The position numbers were made by a program, and so were the translations under genes. This document shows positions 49,375 through 59,524 of a stretch of DNA of 64,000 bases, piece by piece (the stretch's first letter is position 1; each line of letters opens with the position of its first letter). A model generated the notes under the pieces. That model saw nothing but the letters and a program-made list of their open reading frames with translations. It ran no database searches and was not told the origin of the DNA. Origin of the DNA: Acinetobacter sp. WU_MDCI_Axc73 (GTDB lineage Bacteria > Pseudomonadota > Gammaproteobacteria > Pseudomonadales > Moraxellaceae); assembly GCF_025562455.1 (NCBI RefSeq), contig NZ_JAHPRO010000005.1, forward strand, positions 122,561 to 186,560, read 5' to 3'.

Positions 49375-50565
49375 CTACCGCTCTCTTAAAGCCTCTTTGG
49401 CCTTATTAAACGGTTTCAGTAAATAATCCAGTATGGTTTTCTCTCCAGTACGAATATCGACTGTTGCGACCATTCCTGGCGTGATACTAAATGACTTGCC
49501 ATCTTTATTATAAAGTTTGTCAGAATCAGTACGGATATACACTCGATAATAAAACTGATCCTGCTTTACCTCATCTCGAATCGTATCAGGCGAAATCACC
49601 GTCACTTTGCCCTTTAATCCTCCATAAATCGAGTAGTCATAGGCGGTGATTTTGACCAGTGCTTCCTGACCTGGATGGATAAAGGCAATATCTCGTGGAG
49701 AAATTCGCGCTTCGATCAGCAGTTGTTCATCGAGTGGTACAATGGTCATCAACTTGCCATTTTGTGGAATCACCCCACCTTGGGTGGTCACTGCAATTTC
49801 CTTCACCACACCACGTACAGGGGCTTTAAACGTGGTACGGTTTAAGGTATCTGTTCGACCACGTACAATCTGCATTTGTTGTTCGGTGTCGGTATTGGCC
49901 TTTGATAACTCTTCACGTGATTTGACGTAATACTGGTTACGCGCATCATTGATTTTATTTTGTAGATCATTGGCTTCACGTTTTAAACGCAGTACTTCTA
50001 CTTCACTGGCAGCACCTTTGGCAACCAAGGGTTCAGTCATCACCAATTCCTGTTGTACCAGTTGCAGGGCTTGTTTTAAGCCAGAAATGGATTGTTCCAG
50101 ATTTTCGCGTCTGGAGTTATACAATTCAGTTTCTTCTTGTACTAACTTAGGATCTTTTTTTACTTCATCGGGAAAGGCCAATGGAGTACCATTTACTTCT
50201 GCACGTAATCGAGCTGCAGTCGCCTGTGCAGATATCAGTAAGGATTGTGACTCTCCCACATTCGATTCAAAGCGGGTCGGATCCAACTGTGCCAGCACCT
50301 GTCCTTTTTCAACAATATCACCTTCTTGTACATCTAGTTTGGTCAATATTCCACCATCCAGTGATTGAATCACTTGTTCTTTTGACGATGGGATGACTTT
50401 ACCTGTTCCTGTGGAGACTTCTTCGAGTTTAAATAGCCACGCCCAAAGCAATAATACTAATAAGCCAATGCCAATAATCCAGATCACTAAACTGGCACGA
50501 GGTAAAGGCGGTTCTTTGTACGACACTTTTAGAGAACGTTTAGGGAGTTGTAATTGATCACTCAT
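49375..50565 (-). CDS. HlyD-family adaptor of a type I secretion system
   Basis: 396 residues. One N-terminal transmembrane helix (VIWIIGIGLLVLLLWAWLF, about 29-47), then the lipoyl-like half VIQSLDGGILTKLDVQEGDI-VEKGQVLAQLDP, a coiled coil (about 100-240), and the second half TTFKAPVRGVVKEIAVTTQG-G. It bridges the ABC transporter and TolC. Its start overlaps the ABC gene stop. Confidence 0.92.
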   Translation of the reverse strand: MSDQLQLPKRSLKVSYKEPPLPRASLVIWIIGIGLLVLLLWAWLFKLEEVSTGTGKVIPSSKEQVIQSLDGGILTKLDVQEGDIVEKGQVLAQLDPTRFESNVGESQSLLISAQATAARLRAEVNGTPLAFPDEVKKDPKLVQEETELYNSRRENLEQSISGLKQALQLVQQELVMTEPLVAKGAASEVEVLRLKREANDLQNKINDARNQYYVKSREELSKANTDTEQQMQIVRGRTDTLNRTTFKAPVRGVVKEIAVTTQGGVIPQNGKLMTIVPLDEQLLIEARISPRDIAFIHPGQEALVKITAYDYSIYGGLKGKVTVISPDTIRDEVKQDQFYYRVYIRTDSDKLYNKDGKSFSITPGMVATVDIRTGEKTILDYLLKPFNKAKEALRER

Positions 50566-52706
50566 GAACGTGCTCCTTGTCCTGCTGAAATCTGTTGAGC
50601 TGTAGATTGACCACTAAGAACCTGATCACGAGGTCCATCCATCACAATTTTTCCGTGACTGACTACAACAATCCGATCCACTAGCTCCAGTACCGCACGT
50701 CGGTGTGTGGCTACAATTAAAGTCCGATGCCCTAACCATGTTTTAAGATGATCAATCAACATTTTTTCAGAAACGTCATCAATCGATGCAGTCGGTTCAT
50801 CCAGTAATAAGATGTTCGGTTGTCGAATCAGCAGTCTTGCTAACAACAGGGCTTGTCGTTGCCCACCTGAGAAGCCCACGCCGCCCTCTAAAATCAGATG
50901 ATCCAGTCCTTCTTTTTTCTCTTCAACGAAGCTTAAGGCACCTGTCATTTTAAGGACTTTGAGAATATCTTCATCGTTTGCCAAAGGTGCGCCAAGAGTT
51001 AAGTTTTCACGAATCGTGCCATAGAATAGATGCGCATTTTGGTTTAAAAGCCCCATGTCACGACGGATATCAGATGGATCGATCAGGCTTAAGTCCAATC
51101 CATCCAGACTGATTTTGCCTTGTTGTGGAAATTGCATGCCTGATAGGAGTTGTAATAAGGTCGATTTACCTGCGCCATTACGCCCAAGAATGGCGATTTT
51201 TTCTCCTGCCTGAATATTCAGATTCGGGATGATCAAGGTCGGTTTTGGATCGTCCTGCCCATATTGAAATACTACGCCCTTGAGTTGGTAGTCGCCATAA
51301 ATCACTGATTTATGAATCAGATGTGCCTGATCTGGTTGATCTACTGACTTTTTCATCAGTTCATCCAGACTTGTTTTTGCGACTTTGGCTTGTTGTAAAC
51401 GTCCCAATACGCCCGTGATTTGTGAAATCGGTGCTAGCATTCGGGAAGATAGAATCGAACAGGCTACCAATGCACCTGTCGTCATATCGCCTTTAATTAC
51501 GGCAAAACAGCCCACTAGCACTACAATTGCATAGGTTAGACCTTGTATTTTTTGTGTCCATGCCGTTAACACGCCTACAATTTTTCGTTGGCGCATACTG
51601 ATATCAGCAGAGACTTCGTTCATATGGTTCCATTGGTTTTGAAAACGAGATTCAGCGCGTAATAATTTGATGTCTTCTATTCCTTGTACCGCTTCAACTA
51701 AAATTGCGTTACGGATAGAGGATTCTCGCATGCCTTCTTGTGCCAGTTTAGCCAGTTTCTTTTGTACGAGTAATCCGGGCACAATCATTAATGGTACGAC
51801 TAAAATCATAACCCAGAATAAGTCACCACCAATCATCCAGAAAATTACAAGGAATAAAAAGAAAAATGGTAAATCGGCAATCGCACTAATGGTAGTTGAG
51901 GTGACTAATTCACGCACGCCTTCTAGTTCACGAATTTGCGAGATGAATGTGCCTGTTGATTTGGAGCGTTCTTTATTCTTGATGCGTAGTGCATGTCCAA
52001 AAACACGATCTGAAATTTTAAGGTCAGCACGTTTTCCGATAATATCGGACAGATAAATTCGGGAAACGCGTAATACAAATTCAAAGATCGCAGCCAGTAA
52101 TACCCCACCCGCCAAGACCCATAGAGTTGGATATGACTGGGAAGGAACAACGCGGTCATACACCTGCATCGAAAAGATAATGGTCGCCAATGCCAAAATA
52201 TTGGCAATCAATGAAGCAAACATGATATCGATATAGCGTTTCCAATCTTTGAGAACGATCGACCAGAACCAGCTCGGTTCATAGGGTTTGATGTATTCAT
52301 CTACTCGCGCATCGGGAATTGAGCTTTCGGGTCTGACGATATAAATGTTTTTAATCAGACTATGAAGTTGATCCACTGTAAAACTTTGGGCCAGCCCTTG
52401 TTCTCCACTGAGTTGGATGCTGATATGGCCTTCACCATCAGCTTTGTCTATGACGCCCACCTGCCCATCATAAAATTCTGCGATGACAGGTAAACGCCAT
52501 GGATTTAAGAGTTCGCTTGAGAATGTGAGTTTGCGATAGTTCAGCCCCATTTGTCGGCAAATCAATAATAGTACATCATCCACCGTGTGATTCTGGTTCC
52601 AGTCCAGTTGGAGTCGGATACGTTCTTCTGACGGTTCAATTCGATAATGTTTGGCAATCACAAGGACGGATTGTAACCACGGCTGATAATTGAATGCTTG
52701 ACTCAT
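50562..52706 (-). CDS. Type I secretion ABC transporter/permease (LapB/LssB-like)
   Basis: 714 residues. The N-terminal 130 residues are a C39-like domain without catalytic Cys, as in RTX transporters; a six-helix membrane domain follows (about 160-450); the NBD has Walker A ILGRNGAGKSTLLQLLSG, signature FSGGQRQALLLARLL, Walker B ILLLDEPTASID and H-loop THR. It probably exports the RTX adhesin encoded at 61370-64000. Confidence 0.93.
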   Translation of the reverse strand: MSQAFNYQPWLQSVLVIAKHYRIEPSEERIRLQLDWNQNHTVDDVLLLICRQMGLNYRKLTFSSELLNPWRLPVIAEFYDGQVGVIDKADGEGHISIQLSGEQGLAQSFTVDQLHSLIKNIYIVRPESSIPDARVDEYIKPYEPSWFWSIVLKDWKRYIDIMFASLIANILALATIIFSMQVYDRVVPSQSYPTLWVLAGGVLLAAIFEFVLRVSRIYLSDIIGKRADLKISDRVFGHALRIKNKERSKSTGTFISQIRELEGVRELVTSTTISAIADLPFFFLFLVIFWMIGGDLFWVMILVVPLMIVPGLLVQKKLAKLAQEGMRESSIRNAILVEAVQGIEDIKLLRAESRFQNQWNHMNEVSADISMRQRKIVGVLTAWTQKIQGLTYAIVVLVGCFAVIKGDMTTGALVACSILSSRMLAPISQITGVLGRLQQAKVAKTSLDELMKKSVDQPDQAHLIHKSVIYGDYQLKGVVFQYGQDDPKPTLIIPNLNIQAGEKIAILGRNGAGKSTLLQLLSGMQFPQQGKISLDGLDLSLIDPSDIRRDMGLLNQNAHLFYGTIRENLTLGAPLANDEDILKVLKMTGALSFVEEKKEGLDHLILEGGVGFSGGQRQALLLARLLIRQPNILLLDEPTASIDDVSEKMLIDHLKTWLGHRTLIVATHRRAVLELVDRIVVVSHGKIVMDGPRDQVLSGQSTAQQISAGQGARS

Positions 52707-54211
52707 GGTTGCACCTCAAATCCCTGAATTGAAAGATGGTTTAGTTGGTAGGCCTGACGAGTCCGTCCCGTAGTCTGAATGAATTGCACCAGACTGTTGT
52801 AAATGTCGTAACGTGCAGTTTCAAGTTCGTTGTTGGCCGCATGAATGGCCATTTCTGCGTTGAGCAAATCCAGTACTGAGCGCGTCCCCAGTTTATATTG
52901 TTCTTGATATAGCTCACGGGTTCTGACCGTGGTTGCTTGTCGCTCTGACAATATTTGTATTTGTCTTTGTTTGTTTTCGATGCTTTCTCGTGTGGTGCGT
53001 AGTTGGTCTAGTACGTCTAGGTAAACTGAGTTAACTTTGGAACGTGCGGCTTCTTCTGCATAACTAGCGGATCTGATCTGTGCCGAAACAGCTCCCCCCT
53101 GATAGAAGTTACTACTCGCTTCCAGCATCACTGCACTATAGAGTCCATTATCCTTATCATTATTTGGATTAACGCCATTCAAGGCCTGACTTAAAGATCC
53201 TTTAACTGACAAAGTCGGGTATATGCTTAATTGAGTTTGTTTTTTCTGCGATTTTGCGACTTCAATCTCGGCCTGTGCCGCAATCATTTTAGGGATAGTA
53301 TTAAATTCTGGATCTTGAAACAAGTCAGAAGATTTCACCAGATCATCGGGAATCGTCCAGTTTTTATTGCTAACGTCAAATCCTAGTAAGGTGCGTAGAC
53401 GCTGTTGGTATTGTTTTAATAAAGATTGTTCAGCAATCAGACTAGATTGCGCCGATTGTAGATAAGATTCGGCTTGTACAGGATCTGCCTGACTGCTAAT
53501 TCCTGCGTTGGCGCGCATATTGGCAATATCGAGAATTTTTTGGATGCCTATAACTTGTTGTTCTCCAATCTGGCTGATGCGTTTATAACGCTCAATGTTA
53601 ATGACGGCAGAAGCAACCTGATAGGCAATATCATCAATGCTAATCAAAACATTTGCCTGCTCCACAATCAGTTTGGCTTTCTGAGTATCGACACTGGATT
53701 TGACTTTACCAAAATCATAAAGCAGTTGTGTTGCGCTTAGGGTAAGTAATTGGCGACCACGTTCACCTGTAGTCAAATCACCAGTATTCACTCCCCCTGT
53801 CAGTTGTGGATAGTACTGGGCTTTGGCAATATCAATATTGGAGTTTTGTGCGGCGAGCGTAGAAATACTTTGGCTAATTTCAGGGTTACGTTGAATGCCG
53901 AGTTGAATCGCGTCAATGAGACTAATTTGACCATTCGAGCTGGAATTGTCTGGATAAGCTTGTACTCTCGTGTTTGAACCTAACCCCGCCACAGGTAACC
54001 GATCCAGTTTGGAGGTATCCACCTGAAAGTTGGACAAGTCCTTAAAATTCACTTTATTAAAATCTTGATTAGAATGGGGGGTAAACAAATTTTCTATATT
54101 TTGTTTAATTGACTGACCTGTCGTTGTGGAAGAATCTGCATAGCTGATCGGTACATACAAACTACACCATAAACAAAAAGGAATTCTTATAAAGTATCGC
54201 CATTTTTTCAT
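52703..54211 (-). CDS. TolC-family outer membrane channel of the type I system
   Basis: The ATG at 54211 gives a signal peptide (MKKWRYFIRIPFCLWCSLYV..SYA); the frame is open to 54322. The mature protein has two TolC repeats (SLIDAIQLGIQRNPEISQSI.., AKAQYYPQLTGGVN; AKSQKKQTQLSIYPTLSVKG.., YKLGTRSVLDLLNAEMAIHA). It forms the outer membrane exit duct. It is the first gene of the TolC-ABC-HlyD operon. Confidence 0.9.
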   Translation of the reverse strand: MKKWRYFIRIPFCLWCSLYVPISYADSSTTTGQSIKQNIENLFTPHSNQDFNKVNFKDLSNFQVDTSKLDRLPVAGLGSNTRVQAYPDNSSSNGQISLIDAIQLGIQRNPEISQSISTLAAQNSNIDIAKAQYYPQLTGGVNTGDLTTGERGRQLLTLSATQLLYDFGKVKSSVDTQKAKLIVEQANVLISIDDIAYQVASAVINIERYKRISQIGEQQVIGIQKILDIANMRANAGISSQADPVQAESYLQSAQSSLIAEQSLLKQYQQRLRTLLGFDVSNKNWTIPDDLVKSSDLFQDPEFNTIPKMIAAQAEIEVAKSQKKQTQLSIYPTLSVKGSLSQALNGVNPNNDKDNGLYSAVMLEASSNFYQGGAVSAQIRSASYAEEAARSKVNSVYLDVLDQLRTTRESIENKQRQIQILSERQATTVRTRELYQEQYKLGTRSVLDLLNAEMAIHAANNELETARYDIYNSLVQFIQTTGRTRQAYQLNHLSIQGFEVQP

Positions 54212-54308
54212 TCTTTTGTTCCAGAATTTGAAACTTATATCCATGTCAAAAATTGTACTTGATTTGAAGTAAAACTTTATCATTTCAATAAATTTTATTT
54301 CAGTATTA

Positions 54309-54338
54309 AAAAACTGCCTCATGACTGAAGCAGTTTTC
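54309..54338 (-). terminator. Terminator copy downstream of the RTX remnant
   Basis: AAACTGCCTCA / TGAAGCAGTTT hairpin. It is nearly identical to the hairpin after the intact RTX gene at 61323-61350, evidence that both 3' ends share an origin. Confidence 0.75.
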
Positions 54339-54356
54339 TAAAAAAATTAATTAAGT

Positions 54357-54548
54357 CTAACCAATGATGATTTGGTTGTGAGTCAGCAATTCTTGTAGAT
54401 CCAGACCTGCTTTATTTTCCACAATAATTAAGTCAGACATTGTAAAGTTTCCAGCTGTACCATCACGATCTACTTTGATTACTGCATTACCATTTGCATC
54501 ATCTTCAACAGAAATATAATTAGATATATTACTCTGACAATACTCCCA
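54357..54548 (-). pseudogene. Orphan C-terminal secretion-signal fragment of an RTX adhesin
   Basis: 63 open codons with no start: SNISNYISVEDD.., AVIKVDRDGTAG, MSDLIIVENK and the end DLQELLTHNQIIIG. The C-terminus of the RTX adhesin at 61370 reads SNIANYIKFTQSG, ILSVDRDGTQG, WSELVVLQNH, DLQDLLNNHQIIIG. The fragment is thus the T1SS signal of a second or displaced RTX gene, left next to the secretion operon with its terminator. A TAA closes the frame upstream. Confidence 0.8.
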
Positions 54549-54792
54549 TTAATTCACTTAATGGGTAGAAAATAAAAAACCCTTATCACCTTTTAAAATT
54601 AAGCGAGGTAACATAGATATAAGTCAAATTAAAAAAATGCTGAATATGTAAAAAATCATGCTAGAAGCAGGTCATAAATTTAAATTTAACAATGTTTTAG
54701 TCGTAATGAATATTACTTAAAGCAAATACATATACAATAGATTTCATTCAAAAACTGATGGATAAGTTAAGTTACTAAAACTTACCTTCTCA

Positions 54793-55593
54793 TCAAAAAA
54801 TTCCAAAAGTGGAAGTATTATCCAAAAGATTATCGTTGGAATCTTCATTTTTAGATTCAGAATTATAATCTTGCTGACTTAAATCATCACTATTACTTAG
54901 TTGTGTTGAACCGTCCATTGAAGATGGATATTCATCTAGCAACAAAGTAGAAGTAAGAGGATCACATTGCGATCGACTACTTAAATTATCATCCTCGTAA
55001 GGAGAGGCATACAATTGATTTGAATATTGTGCATGATAACTTGCTGTCCAGTTTTGTAAAATATTTGGCAAATTGAAGGTGTAATAATAAGTTCGGGTTT
55101 CGTTTGGTTGATACTCATTAACTGTCTCGTCATTTAAACAATAATCAGTTTTTGTATTTTTTTCCGTTTGAGTTCCCGTTAGCTGAAATGCTGAACTACA
55201 ACTATTGATGTATTCATACATTTTAGATGAGGTTGTATTTTTGACAATCACTTGCAATTTATATCGCACTTTTAATGTATGATTAATAGGAATCAAGTCC
55301 ATTCGATCACCCTTAATCATAGGTGTAAAAGGGGCATAATACCTTACAAACTGTATCGTTCGCTCTACTCCATCACAATATTGAGTAACAGGATCTGGAT
55401 AAGCTATAGCATACAGGATGTCATTTTCTGTTGGATTGGGATTAATATCTGGTCGCGGTGTAGCAATACTCCCTGTACCAGTTCCACCCAAACTTACACC
55501 AACACTAAAGTTTCCATTTTCGTCTTTGCAACCAGAAAGTATTAATACCCCGATTAAGCTCCAAAACAATTTACCGCCGGAATGAAGTTTCAA
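54793..55593 (-). CDS. Lipoprotein of the adhesion island, unknown
   Basis: 266 residues; signal with lipobox LILSGCKD. The mature part begins with a Gly-rich segment (FSVGVSLGGTGTGSIATPRP), a beta-rich middle with cysteines (SCSSAFQL, DYCLNDET), and an Asn/Ser/Asp-rich C-terminal tail (SNSDDLSQQDYNSESKNEDS). It is located between the RTX remnant and the YadA-like genes. No family recognised. Confidence 0.6.
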   Translation of the reverse strand: MKLHSGGKLFWSLIGVLILSGCKDENGNFSVGVSLGGTGTGSIATPRPDINPNPTENDILYAIAYPDPVTQYCDGVERTIQFVRYYAPFTPMIKGDRMDLIPINHTLKVRYKLQVIVKNTTSSKMYEYINSCSSAFQLTGTQTEKNTKTDYCLNDETVNEYQPNETRTYYYTFNLPNILQNWTASYHAQYSNQLYASPYEDDNLSSRSQCDPLTSTLLLDEYPSSMDGSTQLSNSDDLSQQDYNSESKNEDSNDNLLDNTSTFGIF

Positions 55594-55876
55594 AGTTCTC
55601 TCCCTTTAACTTTTTGATTAAAATTTTAACAACATCACACTATTAAAAAAATCCCATACTTACTTCCGCTTATTTTGGCGTTAAATTATATTTATCTTAT
55701 GTCAAAATTCAATAAAATCCTTATTTAAACTTTTTATAAAAAAAGTTGTTCTTTATATACAATAAAGAACAACCGAAGAGAAAACATAATAAATCTATGT
55801 TTAAATTATTGAACAGATCACAATCCAGAATCCGTTAACTCTTTATTATTCATACCACTTTAAATCACGACTCTCT

Positions 55877-57484
55877 TTACCAGAGGTAAGTAAGCCCGAT
55901 TCGACTGCCAACTTCATTACCACCAGCGAAACCAACAGATCCACTTAAAGAGATACGACTGGAAATAAATGATGTAGCAACACCCACCGAACCTGCAGTT
56001 TCTCCTTCATAATGTCCAACCCCTGCAAAAACAGCAATTTGACCTGGACGAATATTAGGAACAGCCTGCTGTGCTGCCAATGCAATTGCGACACCACGAT
56101 TAGCATTCTTCTCAATATCATCCAGACGACGATTTGCCTGATCGATACGACCATCCAGACGACTCACTTCGGCGACACGAGTTGCTGTTTGTGTATCAAT
56201 GCGTTGTCCCAAGGCTATATCAGCATTTGAACGGGCTTGTGCTTCAGCCACATCACCTGCAATTCGTGCTTGTGCTTCATTATTAATCGCAGTGGTACGC
56301 GCTGCTGCTTCTGCTGCATCACCTGCAATTCGTGCTTGTGCTTCATTATTAATCGCAGTGGTACGAGCTGCTGCTTCTGCTGCATCACCTGCTACACGTG
56401 CATCTGCTTCATTATTAATTGCAATGGTACGTGCTGTTGCTTCTGCTGCATCACCTGCAATTCGTTTTGCTGCTTCATCATCAATATTTGCTTGTAGAGC
56501 AGTATCACCATTTTGACGTGCTTGCGCTTCAGCATCGTCGGCTGCTTGACGATCAGCAGTTTGCTGAGTAAAACGTCCTTCAAGACTATCCTTAAATTCC
56601 TGACTTACGCCTACATTTGCAATTTTAGAATTTAACTGTGAAAGATTTACAGCATCCTGATCATTGACTCCAGCTTCAACCTGAGTTACTCGACGCGTTT
56701 GAGTCCCATTACTGTCCAAAGTTCCTTCAAGAGTACCAACAGTAACCACATTTTCTCCATAAGTATCAGATTTATATCCAATTGCAATGGAATTAGTATC
56801 ATTTGCTACAGTTAACGCACCTAATGTTCCTGTGTTTTGATTAACTGAACGCGTATTCGCACCAACAGCTGTTACATTCGCTCCAGCACCTGCATTATTC
56901 CAATTGGGTTGACTACCAATGACAACTGTATCTTTACCACCAGTTTCTGCGTTATAACCCAAAGTGGTTGCATTTTCGGCATTTGAATATGATTGGCTAC
57001 CTATAGCGGTAGCATGATCTGCCCCAGACCAAGCAAAATCTCCAAAAGTGCTAGATTGTTGCCCCACCACTTCATTATGCCCACCAACTGAAGTACCTTT
57101 TTCATCATAAATATGAATACTATTACCTACAGCAGTATTTTCGCTTTTTTCGGTAACTAGATTAGCACCTACTGCAACACTATTGTCACCGCGAACGATT
57201 TGACCATTGCCATGCCCACCCATTGCAACGGAGTTATTGGTTGTTCCAGTAATATTTCTTGAACCACCAGCAAAGCTATTTTGTCCTGTTGCAGTATTAT
57301 CATAACCCACAGCGGTGCTATTATTTGCAACTTCGTTATACTCACCAACAGCAATACTATTTGCCCCTGAAACGGTATTCGCCCCAGTACCCGTGCCTGT
57401 TGGACCTTCGATGACTTGTGCTGCATACACGTTGCCAGTCATTAAGGCAACTGTGATTGCAGTTAATTTAAATGTCTTTTTCAT
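55877..57484 (-). CDS. YadA-like trimeric autotransporter adhesin (1)
   Basis: 535 residues. Signal peptide (MKKTFKLTAITVALMTGNVYA); head of 14-residue-type repeats (NSIAVGEYNEVANNSTAVGY..); neck TQVEAGVNDQDAVNLSQLNS; stalk with 22-residue repeats (AINNEAQARIAGDAAEAAAR); C-terminal anchor NRRLDDIEKNANRGVAIALA-AQQAVPN.. ending in GLTYLW with the terminal aromatic of outer membrane barrels. It is secreted and forms trimers that bind host or abiotic surfaces. Confidence 0.92.
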   Translation of the reverse strand: MKKTFKLTAITVALMTGNVYAAQVIEGPTGTGTGANTVSGANSIAVGEYNEVANNSTAVGYDNTATGQNSFAGGSRNITGTTNNSVAMGGHGNGQIVRGDNSVAVGANLVTEKSENTAVGNSIHIYDEKGTSVGGHNEVVGQQSSTFGDFAWSGADHATAIGSQSYSNAENATTLGYNAETGGKDTVVIGSQPNWNNAGAGANVTAVGANTRSVNQNTGTLGALTVANDTNSIAIGYKSDTYGENVVTVGTLEGTLDSNGTQTRRVTQVEAGVNDQDAVNLSQLNSKIANVGVSQEFKDSLEGRFTQQTADRQAADDAEAQARQNGDTALQANIDDEAAKRIAGDAAEATARTIAINNEADARVAGDAAEAAARTTAINNEAQARIAGDAAEAAARTTAINNEAQARIAGDVAEAQARSNADIALGQRIDTQTATRVAEVSRLDGRIDQANRRLDDIEKNANRGVAIALAAQQAVPNIRPGQIAVFAGVGHYEGETAGSVGVATSFISSRISLSGSVGFAGGNEVGSRIGLTYLW

Positions 57485-57545
57485 ATGATTGTCCTTTTAT
57501 TATGACTAAATCTTGTTTAGCGATTTGGATCGTCTAAAACTGGAC

Positions 57546-59084
57546 TTAGTTCCCCCCTAGGACATAAGCAACACCTGCGCGTGCACCAAATTTACCACCG
57601 TCTGCTACACCAACTGCACCGCTACCAGAGAAGCGATCACTAAACGATGTAACAACGCCCAATGCACCAGCAGCTTCACCTTCGTAATAGCCTGCACCAC
57701 CAAAAACTGCAACCTGACCTGGCTGGATACTTGGAATGGCTTGTTGCGCTGCCAATGCAATTGCAATACCACGATAAGCTGTGGTTTCAACATCGTCTAA
57801 ACGATGATTAATATGATCAATACGACCGTCTAAACGTTTGACTTCTGAAGTACGTGTTGCAGTTTCAGCATCAATACGCTGACCTAATGCTAAATCTGCA
57901 TCAGCACGAGCTTGAGCTTCAGCTGCATCACCTGCAATTCGTGCTTGTGCTTCATTATTAATCGCAGTGGTACGCGCTGCTGCTTCTGCTGCATCACCTG
58001 CAATTCGTGCTTGTGCTTCATTATTAATCGCAGTGGTACGAGCTGCTGCTTCTGCTGCATCACCTGCTACACGTGCATCTGCTTCATTATTAATTGCAGT
58101 GGTACGTGCTGTTGCTTCAGCTGCATCACCTGCAATTCGTTTTGCTGCTTCATCATCAATATTTGCTTGTAGAGCAGTATCACCATTTTGACGTGCTTGC
58201 GCTTCAGCATCGTCGGCTGCTTTGCGGGCAGCAGCTTCTTGTTCAAATTGATTATTTACATTAGTAACAAACTCTTGGCTTGGCGCAGTATCTACATTTG
58301 CCAAAGCGTCATTTAACTGTTTAACGTTTACAGCATCATTATCACGTACACCTGTAGCAACTTGAGTTACTCGACGGTTCCCCATAGCTACTGTATTTTC
58401 TTCTTCGTTAGTTGTCCCAGCACCAATCGCGACTGATCCTGCAGCAGAAGCTTTAGCACCATTACCAAATGCTACAGCACCTTCAGCTGTGGCTTCAGCG
58501 CCTGTACCTATTGCAATTGTATTTAACGAGTCAGCTTTTGAATTTGCACCAACGGCTATCGCACCAGCACCATTTGATGCGGCCCCGTAACCAGCACTCA
58601 ATGCATAATCACCTGTAGCCGCCGAAGTTGAACCAAGTGCTGTAGCACCTGTACCATTCACGATAACCGAATCACCAAATGCACTAGATTGCAAGCCTGT
58701 AACCTGATTATTCGATCCTACTGCAGTCCCAAAGTTGTCATTAACCGTATTATTATTGCCTACTACGGTATTTCCTTGAGCATTTGCTGTGTTATTTGCA
58801 CCAACAGCAGTTCCATAATCTGTAGCTACAGTATTGCCACTACCAACAGCTGTACCAGCCGCTCCATTTACAGTGTTACCAGTTCCCCCGACAAAACCTA
58901 AACTGCCCGAACTATTGTTATCTGTACCAATTACTGTGGTATTGGCTGCATTGTTATTTGTTCCAACAACAGTCGTATCAGCACCTGTAGCTGTATTGCC
59001 TGTACCAATATTTGTTTGTGCTGCATAAAGGTTTGACGTCATCAGTGCTAAAGTTAGTACTGATAATGGAAAAGTTTTATTCAT
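57546..59084 (-). CDS. YadA-like trimeric autotransporter adhesin (2)
   Basis: 512 residues with the same layout as its neighbour: signal peptide (MNKTFPLSVLTLALMTSNLYA), head repeats (NTATGADTTVVGTNNNAANT..), neck TQVATGVRDNDAVNVKQLND, the same 22-residue stalk repeats, and anchor (NHRLDDVETTAYRGIAIALA). It ends GVAYVLGGN, so three residues follow the aromatic/Val-Leu end expected for a barrel. DNA of the stalk is almost identical to the first copy (56200-56560 versus 57900-58235). Confidence 0.9.
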   Translation of the reverse strand: MNKTFPLSVLTLALMTSNLYAAQTNIGTGNTATGADTTVVGTNNNAANTTVIGTDNNSSGSLGFVGGTGNTVNGAAGTAVGSGNTVATDYGTAVGANNTANAQGNTVVGNNNTVNDNFGTAVGSNNQVTGLQSSAFGDSVIVNGTGATALGSTSAATGDYALSAGYGAASNGAGAIAVGANSKADSLNTIAIGTGAEATAEGAVAFGNGAKASAAGSVAIGAGTTNEEENTVAMGNRRVTQVATGVRDNDAVNVKQLNDALANVDTAPSQEFVTNVNNQFEQEAAARKAADDAEAQARQNGDTALQANIDDEAAKRIAGDAAEATARTTAINNEADARVAGDAAEAAARTTAINNEAQARIAGDAAEAAARTTAINNEAQARIAGDAAEAQARADADLALGQRIDAETATRTSEVKRLDGRIDHINHRLDDVETTAYRGIAIALAAQQAIPSIQPGQVAVFGGAGYYEGEAAGALGVVTSFSDRFSGSGAVGVADGGKFGARAGVAYVLGGN

Positions 59085-59524
59085 TACATGACCCTTCTTA
59101 TATGGAATATGTTATTGATAAATACGGTTTTTAGAAGAAAATTCCCTAAAAATCTTTTTTTTTGAGAAAACAATCATCAAAACCAATATTTAATGTGTAT
59201 TTTGCACATGTTTAAAAATTAACATAGACCCGTTTGTTGCGCAATAGTTCAGTTAAATATGAAAAAAATAGATTAAATTGCAGCAATATATTGATTATAT
59301 TGAAAATAAATAATTTTTTTTAACTTTTCAGGCTACTTTTTCAAGCATAAAATAAAAAATAAAATAATAAATATGTTTTATATGTACATTTTTATTTTTT
59401 AATGATAGATTTCACTAAAAATTAAATTAGCATGAATCACCTCAATCAACTTGATTAAGTTTTACACTAAATATCTGGAAGAATTGAATGATTTATATTT
59501 TAAAAAGGCGTACAGATTAGTTTT
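59085..59524. other. AT-rich intergenic region
   Basis: 440 bp, very AT-rich, without coding signals. It must hold the promoter of the second autotransporter and the upstream end of the transposase fragment. I see no clear promoter or repeat. Confidence 0.5.

Noticed and set aside
56199..58191. Ala- and Cys-rich plus-strand frames opposite the autotransporter stalks
   Set aside because: They are shadows of the 66-bp stalk repeats and appear identically in both copies.
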